From: Chloroflexota bacterium
GTDB lineage: Bacteria; Chloroflexota; UBA11872; UBA12225
Assembly: GCA_947446285.1 (NCBI GenBank)
Contig: CANFGH010000015.1
Coordinates: 1-44,688 of the forward strand
DNA: 44,688 bases
Direction: 5' to 3'
Made by a program: the position numbers and the translations under genes. This document shows, piece after piece, positions 1-8,737 of this stretch (positions within the stretch are counted from its first letter, which is position 1; each line of letters begins with the position of its first letter). The notes under the pieces were generated by a model. That model was not told where the DNA came from. It did not search any database and saw nothing but the letters and a program-made list of their open reading frames with translations.

Positions 1-2
1 AG

Positions 3-323
3 CGTCCTGCCGGTGGTTCGGGTGCAAGTGGCCAGGGTGCTGCCCCCGTGGATGGTTCTGGAGGTGGTCAGCGTCCTGCCGGCGGCTCTGGAGCTGCTGG
101 ACAGGGTGCCGCTCCCGCTGACGCTGCTGGTGGCCAACCTCCTGCCGGTGCAGGCGGACAGGGTGCAGCCCCTGCTGATGGTTCTGGAGGTGGTCAGCGT
201 CCTGCCGGCGGCTCTGGCGCTGGTGGACAGGGTGCCGGCCAAGGCGGTCAGCGTCCGGCTGGTGCCGGAGGCCAAGGTTCGGCGGGGGGCGCGCCGCAAG
301 TCACACCCACCAAGGCACCGTAA
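3..323 (+). CDS. C-terminal part of a Gly/Ala/Gln/Pro-rich repeat protein (5' end outside window)
   Basis: The frame is open from the window edge to the TAA at 321-323 and gives about 106 residues with no folded domain. The sequence is almost entirely Gly, Ala, Gln, Pro and Ser, built from variants of GGQRPAGGSGA and GQGAAPADG, and ends in VTPTKAP. It is a disordered tail or linker; the functional domain, if any, lies upstream of the window. Such tails occur on surface-exposed or secreted proteins, but nothing visible here proves export. The frame choice rests on the repeat register and on the stop codon; frame +1 over the same DNA is also open to 357 and is rejected because it has hydrophobic, non-repeat-like composition. 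Function not recognised. Confidence 0.55.
   Translation, partial: RPAGGSGASGQGAAPVDGSGGGQRPAGGSGAAGQGAAPADAAGGQPPAGAGGQGAAPADGSGGGQRPAGGSGAGGQGAGQGGQRPAGAGGQGSAGGAPQVTPTKAP
51..244 (+). repeat. 126-bp period coding repeat in the Gly-rich tail
   Basis: The segment starting at 51 recurs at 177 with about 41 identical bases (encoding DGSGGGQRPAGGSG) followed by a less perfect continuation. The period is 126 bp, or 42 codons, so copy-number change would keep the frame. Shorter degenerate GGQ/GAG units fill the interval. Confidence 0.6.
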
Positions 324-632
324 CCCCCCTCCCAGGATCAGTCTCGACATCCGCTAGCGCTCATACCGGGCGCTCAGCGGGTGTTGGTTATGAGACGGTC
401 GCGGGTTCGCGCCGCTGCTCCAAGATGCCGGCGCTAAATTGGCTCAGAAGTAATCCCGACCCGATGTCCGTTGACCGCGATTGTGATGAGCAGGTCTGAG
501 ATGAGGTAACGGGTTTCGCCAGGTTTGAATGGTGTCGTATCCGTGCTACCTTGGATACATCAGTGGTTTGGTTTTGATGCCTGGGGCTAGGGAGCGTCTT
601 TTCCAGCCGGTGCGGCCATGGAGGAACTACGC
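324..632. other. Intergenic region, no gene seen
   Basis: About 300 bp between the Gly-rich protein and the acidic protein. The minus-strand frame at 388-672 has no recognisable content. A poor sigma-70-like pair, TTGAAT at 525 and TACCTT at 547 with a 16-bp spacer, could serve the downstream gene but matches the consensus weakly. I see no clear terminator. Confidence 0.4.
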
Positions 633-1118
633 ATGGAGACGGTGTTCGAACCAGAAAACGGTCGAGTTCCACTGACCGAAACCCGCTTGCACGAGATTGA
701 TGAAGCCGTCGAGGCGTTCGTTGAGGAAGGTGCAGATGCGGAGCGCGCTGATGCCGATGCGACCGAAGCGGTTGCGGGGTTCGACATTCACGAGGCCCTC
801 CATCACCTCAAGGAACGGGTCGCAATCGAGTTCGCGTTGGACGATGATGAGGATGTCGAACGGGGAAAGCTCACGCGCGAAGATGCCGTTGATGCGTTCC
901 AGGAGCGCGTTCATGACGACGAATCTGGCCGGCTACGTGATCTCGGTCACGCGCTTGATGCATCCGAGCGCGATCATGCAATGACGGTCACGCACCAAGA
1001 GGTGGTCGGTGGCTCCGAAGCCCGAAAGCGTGCCAGTGCCGAGGCGCATGCCAAGGAGGTTGGCTATGCACTCGATACCGCCGACCATGCGGACCGCCTG
1101 AGCGAGGCCAACGACTGA
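633..1118 (+). CDS. Small acidic helical protein, function unknown
   Basis: 161 residues, strongly acidic (many Asp/Glu, with runs such as ALDDDEDVE) and apparently all-helical, with a Lys/Arg-containing C-terminal third ending DTADHADRLSEAND. No family recognised; no signal peptide or membrane segment. An ATG lies at 618, but the GGAGGA at 620-625 sits 7 bases ahead of the ATG at 633, so 633 is the better start. The codons look coding (mostly G or C in third positions). The opposite strand is also open at 627-914 and 933-1163, and the first of those has a plausible hydrophobic composition, so strand assignment is not certain. The gene stands alone, 200 bp before addB. Confidence 0.5.
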   Translation: METVFEPENGRVPLTETRLHEIDEAVEAFVEEGADAERADADATEAVAGFDIHEALHHLKERVAIEFALDDDEDVERGKLTREDAVDAFQERVHDDESGRLRDLGHALDASERDHAMTVTHQEVVGGSEARKRASAEAHAKEVGYALDTADHADRLSEAND

Positions 1119-1318
1119 CCACTCTGGCCTTCTGATTACCCGAGTTCGACGCGATCTACCCAAGCTTGGGAACCGGTTTGTTCAGCGTTCTGCGCCATCG
1201 CCAAAACACTTGGTCTGAACGCAGTACATTTGATCTGGGACGTGCTATAGGTGCATCTTATGCATACGCTCACACTTCGTAGTGTGTTTCGGAAAGTGGC
1301 CCGCGCACTGGTTTCTGG

Positions 1319-4300
1319 ATGGAGCCTTCGGTAATGGAAGGTCATGCCGACCCGATGCGCGCAGCAGGTCCGCGAATTGTGGTTGTGCGGCCGGGCTGGG
1401 ACACAATTGCCGCGCTTCGGGAAGCCATCACGTCGGCACAGGCTTCCGACCGGTTCGCTCCAGTGATGCTTGTCACGGCTTCCATCGACGTAGGTCGCGA
1501 ACTGCAACTCGCCATCGCCAATGGCAGCTCATACATCAATGTGTCGTACGCGCGCCTCCCGGAGCTTGCAGCCCGGATCTTAGGAGTGGAAGCGACGATA
1601 CGAGCGATGGGAACGACCGCGGAACTGAGTGCCGTCCGCGCGGCCCTTGCGCGAACCGCGATGAAGAACGGTCGTGGCGATGCATTCCACGAAACCCGAC
1701 ACCACCGGTCTCTGCACCTTGCACTTCTCGGACTCTTCAGGGAGTTTCGTAGCCGAGAGGCCGATCCTGATGATGTCCTCGCCTCGGGGGCGGCCGGTGC
1801 CACGGCCAGGGCGGCCTCACAGGTCTACTCGGAGTTCAGGGCAATCACTGGCCAGGCCACCGACGCGGTGTCGCTTGCGCGTGAAGCAGTGGCAGCACTG
1901 AAGTCGCCATCTCAGGCGACGCTCGATGCAATTGCACGATTGGGAACCGTCATCCTCGTCGGTCCGACAAGGCTTGACCGCGCGGATGCAGACCTTCTGG
2001 CATCGCTCTCACGTCACGCACCCGTGCACGTCATCTTGCCTCGCCTCGACGACCACCGTGGTCGGGCTGACACCAGAGCGAACCGCATTGCCTCGACCTT
2101 GGCTGAGGCGATAGCAGACGCGAATTCTGCCGGCGCCCTCGCCCGCAGCGAAGCATCGGTGGGTCAAGCCACGACAGGTGGGGCTGACGTCTCCGCCGAA
2201 CCGCTCGCGAGAACGCTCCTACTCCGGTCAGACCTGCACGTGATCAGGGCGCCTGATCCCGCCGAGGAAGTGAGGCAAGCCGTTCGCCGGCTCCTTGCAG
2301 TTGTCGGAACCGGAGTGCCGTTGCACCGTACTGCGATCGTCTACAGACAGCGGGATCCGTATCAGCGTCTCGTCGCCGAGGTGCTCGATCAGTCTGGAGT
2401 ACCCCACGTTGACCTCGGGGGCATGCCTCTTTCCGAGACATTGCCCGGTCGTCGGCTACGTGCCCTGCTCAGGCTTCCCTCCTCAGACTTCTCACGATCA
2501 TCGGTCCTCGCCTGGGCGGAGACGGCACCGGTCGTTGATGTCAGACTGCCGGGCGCCGAGGAACGCACCCCGGCAGAACCCGTGATCATCGACGGTGCCT
2601 CATGGGACTGGATATCGCGGGAGGCCGGAATAGTCCGCGGCGCGACCCAGTGGGGTACCCGGCTCGCGGGGTACGCCGACAAATGCGCCGCCGACGCAGA
2701 TGCTGCACGGGAATGGGCCGAAGAATCCTCACCTGATGTCGAGGTGCCTATTGGTCGCGCGAAGGACGCGCGACTGATGGCGACCATAATCGGGTTTCTG
2801 GCTGAGCGCCTGACCCGTCCGGACTTCCGTGAAAAGGTGGTTGGGTCCGGGCAATCAGGAAGCGCTTGGGCAGATGCAGCCGAATGGGCGACCGACCTTC
2901 TTTCCGCCGCCGCGACCGGTGCGACGTCCGGCGATGGATCGGGTGCTGGGACGGAACCGGCGTACCTTGACAGGATCAAGGGTGTGCTTGTCGGATTGGC
3001 CGCATCCAACCCTTTCGACCTGAACCCAAGCACCGAGACTGTCGTATCGGTCATCGAGGCGACACTTGAGAGTACGTCAGTGTCAACCCGCCGGCTTGGG
3101 GAAGGCGTTGTGGTGGGCACGATTGACCGGTTGCCTGCCGTCCCATTTGCCCACATAACTATCGTTGGAATGAACGAGGGCGCCTTTCCTCCGCCGGTCG
3201 GGGCGGACCCTTTCTTTCCCGATCCCGACAACGATCCGTTTGGCAAACGCGAGGCACATCCAGTCGCCGAACGGGCCACCTTCCTGTCAGCGGTCGCGCT
3301 TGCCGATGGCGGCACCGTCACGTTGTGCACGCCCGATTCCGTTGAGGGCCGTGAGGCGTATCCGGCCAGGTGGTTGCTCGAATTTGCCGAGGCGCGTCAC
3401 GGATCGGCGCTTGCCTACGGGAGAAGCCTCCGTGACTTGTCCGCCTCCGTCCCGGTTCCCGATTGGCTTGACCACCGTGTTTCATCCCGGGACGGCGCAA
3501 GGCAAGCCACCGGGGATCATCGTCCAAGGACCGGTGCCACGCCCGCCAATACGGTCGCCCATGCAGCGTCTGGTGCACGTATCGGGGTCGGCCGTCGCAC
3601 CGTCGCGTTGGGTGTAGAGGATCGGCGGATTGGCGCGATAGCCCGGTGGGTCGATGCCGGCCAATCGGCCTCGACACATCCGCTTGTGACTGGCGACCTG
3701 CCGGTGAGCGCGTTGTGGCGACGTGCACAGGCCAGTGCCACGGACACTGCGTCGTTCACGCCGTATGACGGCAACGTCGGGACCATGCGCACATCGTCCC
3801 GGACGCTGACGCGCGCGCTTGAAGGAAGCCTGTCGGCCACCCGTTTTGAGACGTGGGCAACCTGTCCGTACCGATCGTTCCTCAAGGATGTGCTGCGGGT
3901 CACGCCAACCCGGATCCCGGCCGACACCTGGGGGGTCGATCCGATGGTCCGCGGGACCGCAGTCCATGAGGTTCTTGAAAAGTGGTACCGGGAACTCCAG
4001 GGGCGCGAACGGCTGCACGCAAATCGCCTTCCAGATTCATCGGACTTGGCGCTGCTCGACACGATCGCTTCGACAGTCATCGCGAAACTCGAAGGGGCTG
4101 GTGCTGCTGGGTATCCGGTGGTGTGGCGGGCGTCGCGTGCAGTGTTGGTTGCCGAACTGCGCGAGTTTGCGATTGCGGACGGAGCCCAACGCGTAAAGAC
4201 CGGGCTTGTGCCGATGCATTTCGAACAGTGGTTCGGGAAGGAATCGCGTCGACGCCCCACTGTCGCCGGCGCAGCGCCGTGGTCAGGGGTCACCATTACC

Positions 4301-4948
4301 GCTGACGTCCCCGACGACCTCGATCCCGGCGTCCTCGTCAATGACGGAGCAACCGCCGCCCCAGACGATGCCAGCAGTGACGCGGACCAGGCGGACCAGG
4401 CGGACCGCGTGACCAAGGCGGTGGCGGTTACTTTCCGCGGTACCATCGACCGCGTTGATTGCTCGGATGATGGTCGCCGTGCGTGGGTGATCGACTACAA
4501 GACCGGCTCGCCGGATCGGTTCAAGAAACTTTCATTGGACCCGGTCCTGTCGGGCAAGGCGGTGCAACTCGCCCTCTATCGCTACGCCGCCAGTCAGGAG
4601 CTGGGTTCGGCTCAAGTCGGTGCGTCCTACCGGTTCGTCTCGGGTCGCGGTGCGGGAACCGAACACTCGGTTGTAGACATCGCTCGGGCCAACCAGCGTT
4701 TGCGGGAAGTCGTCACCGTGGTCGCTACCGGGATGGTGCACGGCGCCTTTCCGCAGGTGCCAGGGAAGGACGAGGAACATTGCCGCATTTGCGACTTCCG
4801 CATGGTTTGTCCCGGCAACCTTGAGGCGGTGCGTGGGCGCACCAGACAGACTGCAGGCGGTGCGGTACACGACCACCTTGCGCCGAAAGTCGAGCGTGAA
4901 ATTGACGGTACCGAGGACGAGAGTTCGGACGAAGGGGAAGAGGAGTGA
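1319..4948 (+). CDS. addB: AddB-like subunit of an AddAB-type helicase-nuclease, with Fe-S nuclease domain
   Basis: 1209 residues. The C-terminal third is a RecB-like PD-(D/E)XK nuclease: D1044 in GTIDRVD, then D1059-Y-K1061 in the IDYKTGS motif. Four cysteines match the Fe-S staple of AddB proteins: C849 in TCPYRSF before the nuclease core, and C1155, C1158, C1164 (C-x2-C-x5-C) after it. The N-terminus begins VVVRPGWDT where Bacillus AddB has a Walker A loop; no P-loop is present, so ATP hydrolysis by this subunit is doubtful and AddA probably supplies the motor. Expected role: cutting one strand during RecBCD-like processing of double-strand breaks. The stop overlaps the addA start (GTGA, 4945-4948), implying translational coupling. 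Start uncertain: ATG 1319 has no clear Shine-Dalgarno; ATG 1334 has GGAG 9 bases upstream. Confidence 0.88.
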   Translation: MEPSVMEGHADPMRAAGPRIVVVRPGWDTIAALREAITSAQASDRFAPVMLVTASIDVGRELQLAIANGSSYINVSYARLPELAARILGVEATIRAMGTTAELSAVRAALARTAMKNGRGDAFHETRHHRSLHLALLGLFREFRSREADPDDVLASGAAGATARAASQVYSEFRAITGQATDAVSLAREAVAALKSPSQATLDAIARLGTVILVGPTRLDRADADLLASLSRHAPVHVILPRLDDHRGRADTRANRIASTLAEAIADANSAGALARSEASVGQATTGGADVSAEPLARTLLLRSDLHVIRAPDPAEEVRQAVRRLLAVVGTGVPLHRTAIVYRQRDPYQRLVAEVLDQSGVPHVDLGGMPLSETLPGRRLRALLRLPSSDFSRSSVLAWAETAPVVDVRLPGAEERTPAEPVIIDGASWDWISREAGIVRGATQWGTRLAGYADKCAADADAAREWAEESSPDVEVPIGRAKDARLMATIIGFLAERLTRPDFREKVVGSGQSGSAWADAAEWATDLLSAAATGATSGDGSGAGTEPAYLDRIKGVLVGLAASNPFDLNPSTETVVSVIEATLESTSVSTRRLGEGVVVGTIDRLPAVPFAHITIVGMNEGAFPPPVGADPFFPDPDNDPFGKREAHPVAERATFLSAVALADGGTVTLCTPDSVEGREAYPARWLLEFAEARHGSALAYGRSLRDLSASVPVPDWLDHRVSSRDGARQATGDHRPRTGATPANTVAHAASGARIGVGRRTVALGVEDRRIGAIARWVDAGQSASTHPLVTGDLPVSALWRRAQASATDTASFTPYDGNVGTMRTSSRTLTRALEGSLSATRFETWATCPYRSFLKDVLRVTPTRIPADTWGVDPMVRGTAVHEVLEKWYRELQGRERLHANRLPDSSDLALLDTIASTVIAKLEGAGAAGYPVVWRASRAVLVAELREFAIADGAQRVKTGLVPMHFEQWFGKESRRRPTVAGAAPWSGVTITADVPDDLDPGVLVNDGATAAPDDASSDADQADQADRVTKAVAVTFRGTIDRVDCSDDGRRAWVIDYKTGSPDRFKKLSLDPVLSGKAVQLALYRYAASQELGSAQVGASYRFVSGRGAGTEHSVVDIARANQRLREVVTVVATGMVHGAFPQVPGKDEEHCRICDFRMVCPGNLEAVRGRTRQTAGGAVHDHLAPKVEREIDGTEDESSDEGEEE

Positions 4949-7900
4949 GCGACGGCATGCCAACGCCACTGTTCGATGCTGCGGCGAGGCATCGCCTAAT
5001 CACCGACCTTGATACGACATTCGTTGTCGATGCCGGCGCCGGGACGGGCAAGACGCATACGTTGGTCGCGCGGATCGTATCGCTCGTCGCGAATGGGCGC
5101 TTGGAGATCGGGGCGTTAGCGGCGATCACGTTCACGGAAGCGGCGGCTGCCGAACTGCGCGACCGAATCCGAGGCGGTCTGGATTGGGAGGCTACCAGCC
5201 CGGATGCATCCGACCTGTCGCGTGAACACTGCCGCATCGCGTCTGGCGCGATTGATGAAGCGTCAATCCAGACGATTCACGCCTTCTGTGGCACGTTGCT
5301 TCGGACGTTTCCCCTTGAGGCGTCACTTCCCCCCGGTTTCACCACGTGGGATACGCTGGACGAATCGCGTGCGTTTGACGAGACCTTCCGCGCCTGGCTC
5401 CGGGATGAACCCGAACCCGGGACGGTGCTGGAGGCAGATCTCGCCTACGCCCTGCGTCTCGGCCTGAACCCGGAGGACTTGCGTGCACTGGCGTCGCGCT
5501 ATGCCGAAGTCCCGGTTCCCGGACCAACGGTATCCCAGACCGTCTACGCGAATGGCGCACCCCCGGAGCTGGAAAGAGGAACGGTTCTGCTACCCAACAG
5601 GGACGCTCCGAACGGTGTGAACCCGAACGCAATCGATGCGGTCGTGAGGGAGGTCCTTGGAACGTTCGACGCGATCGATGCCCTGCTTCCCCGCGCTCGC
5701 AGGGGTGACGAGGATCGACTGGTGCGAACGGTCGACGGGTTTGCGTCCGACCGTCGGCGCCTCCAGTACGCGCTTTCGAACCCGGATGCGGACGGCGTTG
5801 GACAGACCTTGGCCCTCACAGCACTGGTGCGACGCAAGGTGTCCGGTGCCAACCGGGGATCGCAGGCCGACTGGGATGCGTTCGGTCTTGACGAGAACCC
5901 TGTGTTCATCATTCGCCAGCAACTTTCAGCAATTGATGAACTGGCGCGAATGACCGTCGCACAAGTCCGGGACAATGCGTTGCGTCGGGTTCTCTTCCAT
6001 GTGGATGTCTTTACCCGGGGTGAGGCAGACCGGCGCCGCGCCGCAGGCGTGACGACGTTTCAGGATCTGTTGTCGCGGGCGCGTGACCTCCTTCGTGACA
6101 ACCCGGAGGTGCGCCGTCGTGCCCACGCCCGATGGCAGAGGCTGTTCGTCGACGAGTTCCAAGACACCGATCCGCTTCAGGCCGAGATTGCGTGGTTTCT
6201 GTGCGCCGATCCCGAACACGCCGAGGTGACCGATTGGCGGGCGTTGCGGATTGTGCCGGGACGACTCTTCATCGTGGGTGACCCCAAGCAGTCGATCTAC
6301 CGCTTCCGTCGCGCCGACATTGCGGTGTACAACGAGGTGTACGAGCAACTCGCGCCCAAGAGCGGTGGCGTGCGCATCGAGCTCGTCCAGAACTTCCGGA
6401 GCCTGGCGCCGGTCCTTGAGTGGGTCAACGATGAGTTCGGGGTAGCCATGACGGGTGCGCCGGGTATCCAGGCCACCTATATCCCGTTGGTCGCGCATGA
6501 CAAATCGGCGCAGGGGCAGGTCGAGGCGCATTTCCCCGTTGGATCATCGGATGCGGTGGAAGTGGTTCGCGGGTCGATTGCCCCCGGCGTTACCTGGCGT
6601 CTCGGGACCATCGTCGAGAAACCGGTGTCACGGGTCCGGCGCATCGAGGCTGCCGACCTAGGCCGGGCCATCAGGCAGATCATCGATGGTGGCTGGCTCA
6701 TCCGCGACCGCGAGACGAAGCAGTTGCGCCCGGCGAGGTTCCGCGACGTCTGCATTCTGATGGCGACCCGGACCGGGCTCCAACATATCGAGGCCGGGTT
6801 GACGGCAGCTGATGTCCCGTACCGTGGCGTCGGAGGTGCACTCGTCGCGGCTACAACCGAGATACGTGACCTGATCGCGTGTCTGCGGGCGATCCATGAC
6901 CCGTCAGATCAGGTTGCGACGGTCGCGGCGCTTCGATCTTCCGCCTACGCGTGTACCGATGTCGACTTGTTGTCGTGGGTGGACGCGAGGGGGCGTTTTG
7001 ACTACCGGACCGGACCTCTGGGAAGCGATACGGCCGTTGCTTCGCCGGTTGCCGACGCGCTTGCATCGCTGCACGCGCTTCATCTCGCGAGGACTGGCCG
7101 GAGTGCGGCCATGACCGTCGAGGCGCTCGCACATGAGCGCATGCTGGCGGTCGGGACCTTCCTCCACCGGCAACCGCGGGAGGCTTGGCGCCGCGTGCGT
7201 CTGGTCGTATCCCAGGCGCGGACGCTCGCGAATGCCGGTCTGCCAACCCTGCGCGACCTGGTTGAGTGGTTCGACGAGCTTCTTGAAAAGCGTGCTGACA
7301 CCACGGCACAACCTCCCGAAGGGGACGAGGACGCCGTCCGGCTAATGACTGTGCACGGGGCAAAGGGGCTCGAGTTCCCCATCGTGTTCCTGACTGGCCT
7401 CGATGGTCGGCAGCGGTCAGCGGGGTCGCGTGTCGATGTTGCAGTCCCTGTGGACTTTGCCCTACCCCAGAAGGACGAGGGGGAACGTATCGCCCGATCC
7501 CGTAGCGACGGGCAGGCGGACATCGAGGCGCGGTGCGGGGATTTCCAGACCCTTGGATACGCCGAGTACGGTGAGCGTGAGAAACGACTTCTCGAAGCCG
7601 AACGGATCCGGCTGGAATACGTGGCTGCGACACGCGCCTGCGACCATCTGATGCTGTTGCTGCACCGTCGCGCCCCGTCAAAGTCGGAGGGAAAGTCAGC
7701 GCCGACGGCTGCCTCTCGCATCGCCGCCCGTCTTGACCGCTCCGACGCACCTTCCCCCCCGCTCGCCGTGCCCTTTGTTTGGCAAGACATCGCGCAGGCT
7801 GAGACCCCCGTGTCGTCAACTCGGGCCCTCGACGCCCTTGAACCGTGGGAGCTGGTCGGGACCTCAGACGAATGGATCACAGCCGAGCATGAGTGGTTGC

Positions 7901-8685
7901 GCCATCGGGTCGAGTGCATCAGTGACGCGTCACGTCGTGCGGTCGTGACGCCCAGCCGCCTGCGGCGTGACCACGCAAGGCCTGCGAACGGTTCCGGCCG
8001 TGGCGATACCGATCAGTCCGTTCCGACAGCCGAACCCGACGAAAGCGACCTGGTGCGGGAAACTCCTGGCGGTGATCCAACCGAAGACGCCAGTGAGAGC
8101 GCGGACTTGCGCACCCGCGCGCAAGCCAGAGGAACCATTGTCCACCAAGTCCTGGAGCGGATCGATCTCGGGACGCTTGAGAACATCGACCAGCTGGTGG
8201 CTGAATGCATCGATGACAAGAAGCGTCAACCACACGTTCGTGACCTGGTCAAGGGTGAGGCCTCGCGGATCATCACGCTTGTCCGAAATGCGGCCCGCAG
8301 CCCATTCGTCACGAAGGCGGTCACCTCAGGTCGTCTCTGGCGCGAACTTCCGCTCGGCGCATCCGTCGATGGCGTGACCATCTCCGGCGTCATCGACCTC
8401 TTACATGAGGCGCCTGATGGAACGCTCGCCATCGCGGACTTCAAGACGGACGTTGTTGGCAATGAGACGGAAGCCCGGGCGACGGCCGGTGCGTACGAGG
8501 CTCCGGGAGGCGCATACGCGCTCGCATTGGAGGCGGTGACCGGGCGCCCGGTATCGTCGGTGTCGTTCATCTTCGCGCACCTGCACGACGGCCATACCGT
8601 GACGTACCAGGGAGATGAGCTGCGCCGGATCATCCAGGTGGCCCGCGACCGGTCTCGCGAATTCCATCAACCACCGGTAATGTGA
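4945..8685 (+). CDS. addA: AddA-like UvrD/Rep-family helicase with C-terminal nuclease
   Basis: 1246 residues with a full superfamily 1A helicase motif set. Walker A is GAGTGKT at residues 31-37; motif Ia is ITFTEAAAAELRDR; motif II is DEFQDTD from D403; motif III is GDPKQSIYRFR; motif IV is LVQNFRS; motif V is MTVHGAKGLEFP; motif VI is RLEYVAATRA. A RecB-type nuclease domain follows, with ARGTIVHQVLERID and the catalytic IADFKTD (D1165, K1167). This is the domain order of AddA, which unwinds and degrades double-strand-break ends to load RecA. The GTG start overlaps the addB stop by 4 bp, with GGGGAAGAGGA upstream; an in-frame ATG at 4957 is an alternative. Together with addB it forms a two-gene operon. 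Confidence 0.92.
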   Translation: MSDGMPTPLFDAAARHRLITDLDTTFVVDAGAGTGKTHTLVARIVSLVANGRLEIGALAAITFTEAAAAELRDRIRGGLDWEATSPDASDLSREHCRIASGAIDEASIQTIHAFCGTLLRTFPLEASLPPGFTTWDTLDESRAFDETFRAWLRDEPEPGTVLEADLAYALRLGLNPEDLRALASRYAEVPVPGPTVSQTVYANGAPPELERGTVLLPNRDAPNGVNPNAIDAVVREVLGTFDAIDALLPRARRGDEDRLVRTVDGFASDRRRLQYALSNPDADGVGQTLALTALVRRKVSGANRGSQADWDAFGLDENPVFIIRQQLSAIDELARMTVAQVRDNALRRVLFHVDVFTRGEADRRRAAGVTTFQDLLSRARDLLRDNPEVRRRAHARWQRLFVDEFQDTDPLQAEIAWFLCADPEHAEVTDWRALRIVPGRLFIVGDPKQSIYRFRRADIAVYNEVYEQLAPKSGGVRIELVQNFRSLAPVLEWVNDEFGVAMTGAPGIQATYIPLVAHDKSAQGQVEAHFPVGSSDAVEVVRGSIAPGVTWRLGTIVEKPVSRVRRIEAADLGRAIRQIIDGGWLIRDRETKQLRPARFRDVCILMATRTGLQHIEAGLTAADVPYRGVGGALVAATTEIRDLIACLRAIHDPSDQVATVAALRSSAYACTDVDLLSWVDARGRFDYRTGPLGSDTAVASPVADALASLHALHLARTGRSAAMTVEALAHERMLAVGTFLHRQPREAWRRVRLVVSQARTLANAGLPTLRDLVEWFDELLEKRADTTAQPPEGDEDAVRLMTVHGAKGLEFPIVFLTGLDGRQRSAGSRVDVAVPVDFALPQKDEGERIARSRSDGQADIEARCGDFQTLGYAEYGEREKRLLEAERIRLEYVAATRACDHLMLLLHRRAPSKSEGKSAPTAASRIAARLDRSDAPSPPLAVPFVWQDIAQAETPVSSTRALDALEPWELVGTSDEWITAEHEWLRHRVECISDASRRAVVTPSRLRRDHARPANGSGRGDTDQSVPTAEPDESDLVRETPGGDPTEDASESADLRTRAQARGTIVHQVLERIDLGTLENIDQLVAECIDDKKRQPHVRDLVKGEASRIITLVRNAARSPFVTKAVTSGRLWRELPLGASVDGVTISGVIDLLHEAPDGTLAIADFKTDVVGNETEARATAGAYEAPGGAYALALEAVTGRPVSSVSFIFAHLHDGHTVTYQGDELRRIIQVARDRSREFHQPPVM

Positions 8686-8713
8686 CCGTCCGTCCGTCCG
8701 TCCGTCCGTCCGT
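8686..8713. repeat. CCGT tetranucleotide microsatellite, 7 units
   Basis: Seven uninterrupted CCGT units begin on the base after the addA stop codon (TGA 8683-8685) and end 24 bp before the convergent NHL gene. It is non-coding here; a slip of one unit would not alter AddA unless the stop were lost. Confidence 0.95.
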
Positions 8714-8737
8714 TCGGTGAGCACTGACCCTGAGTAC

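Noticed and set aside
2389-4446. Long minus-strand open frames opposite addB (2389-3330, 3517-4446)
   Set aside because: They are shadows of a high-GC coding frame, with Arg/Pro/Ser-rich composition and no motifs, while the plus strand carries clear AddB nuclease motifs.
6851-7919. Minus-strand frames of 279-322 residues opposite addA
   Set aside because: Composition is typical of antisense frames in high-GC genes; the plus strand carries helicase motifs V and VI across the same bases.
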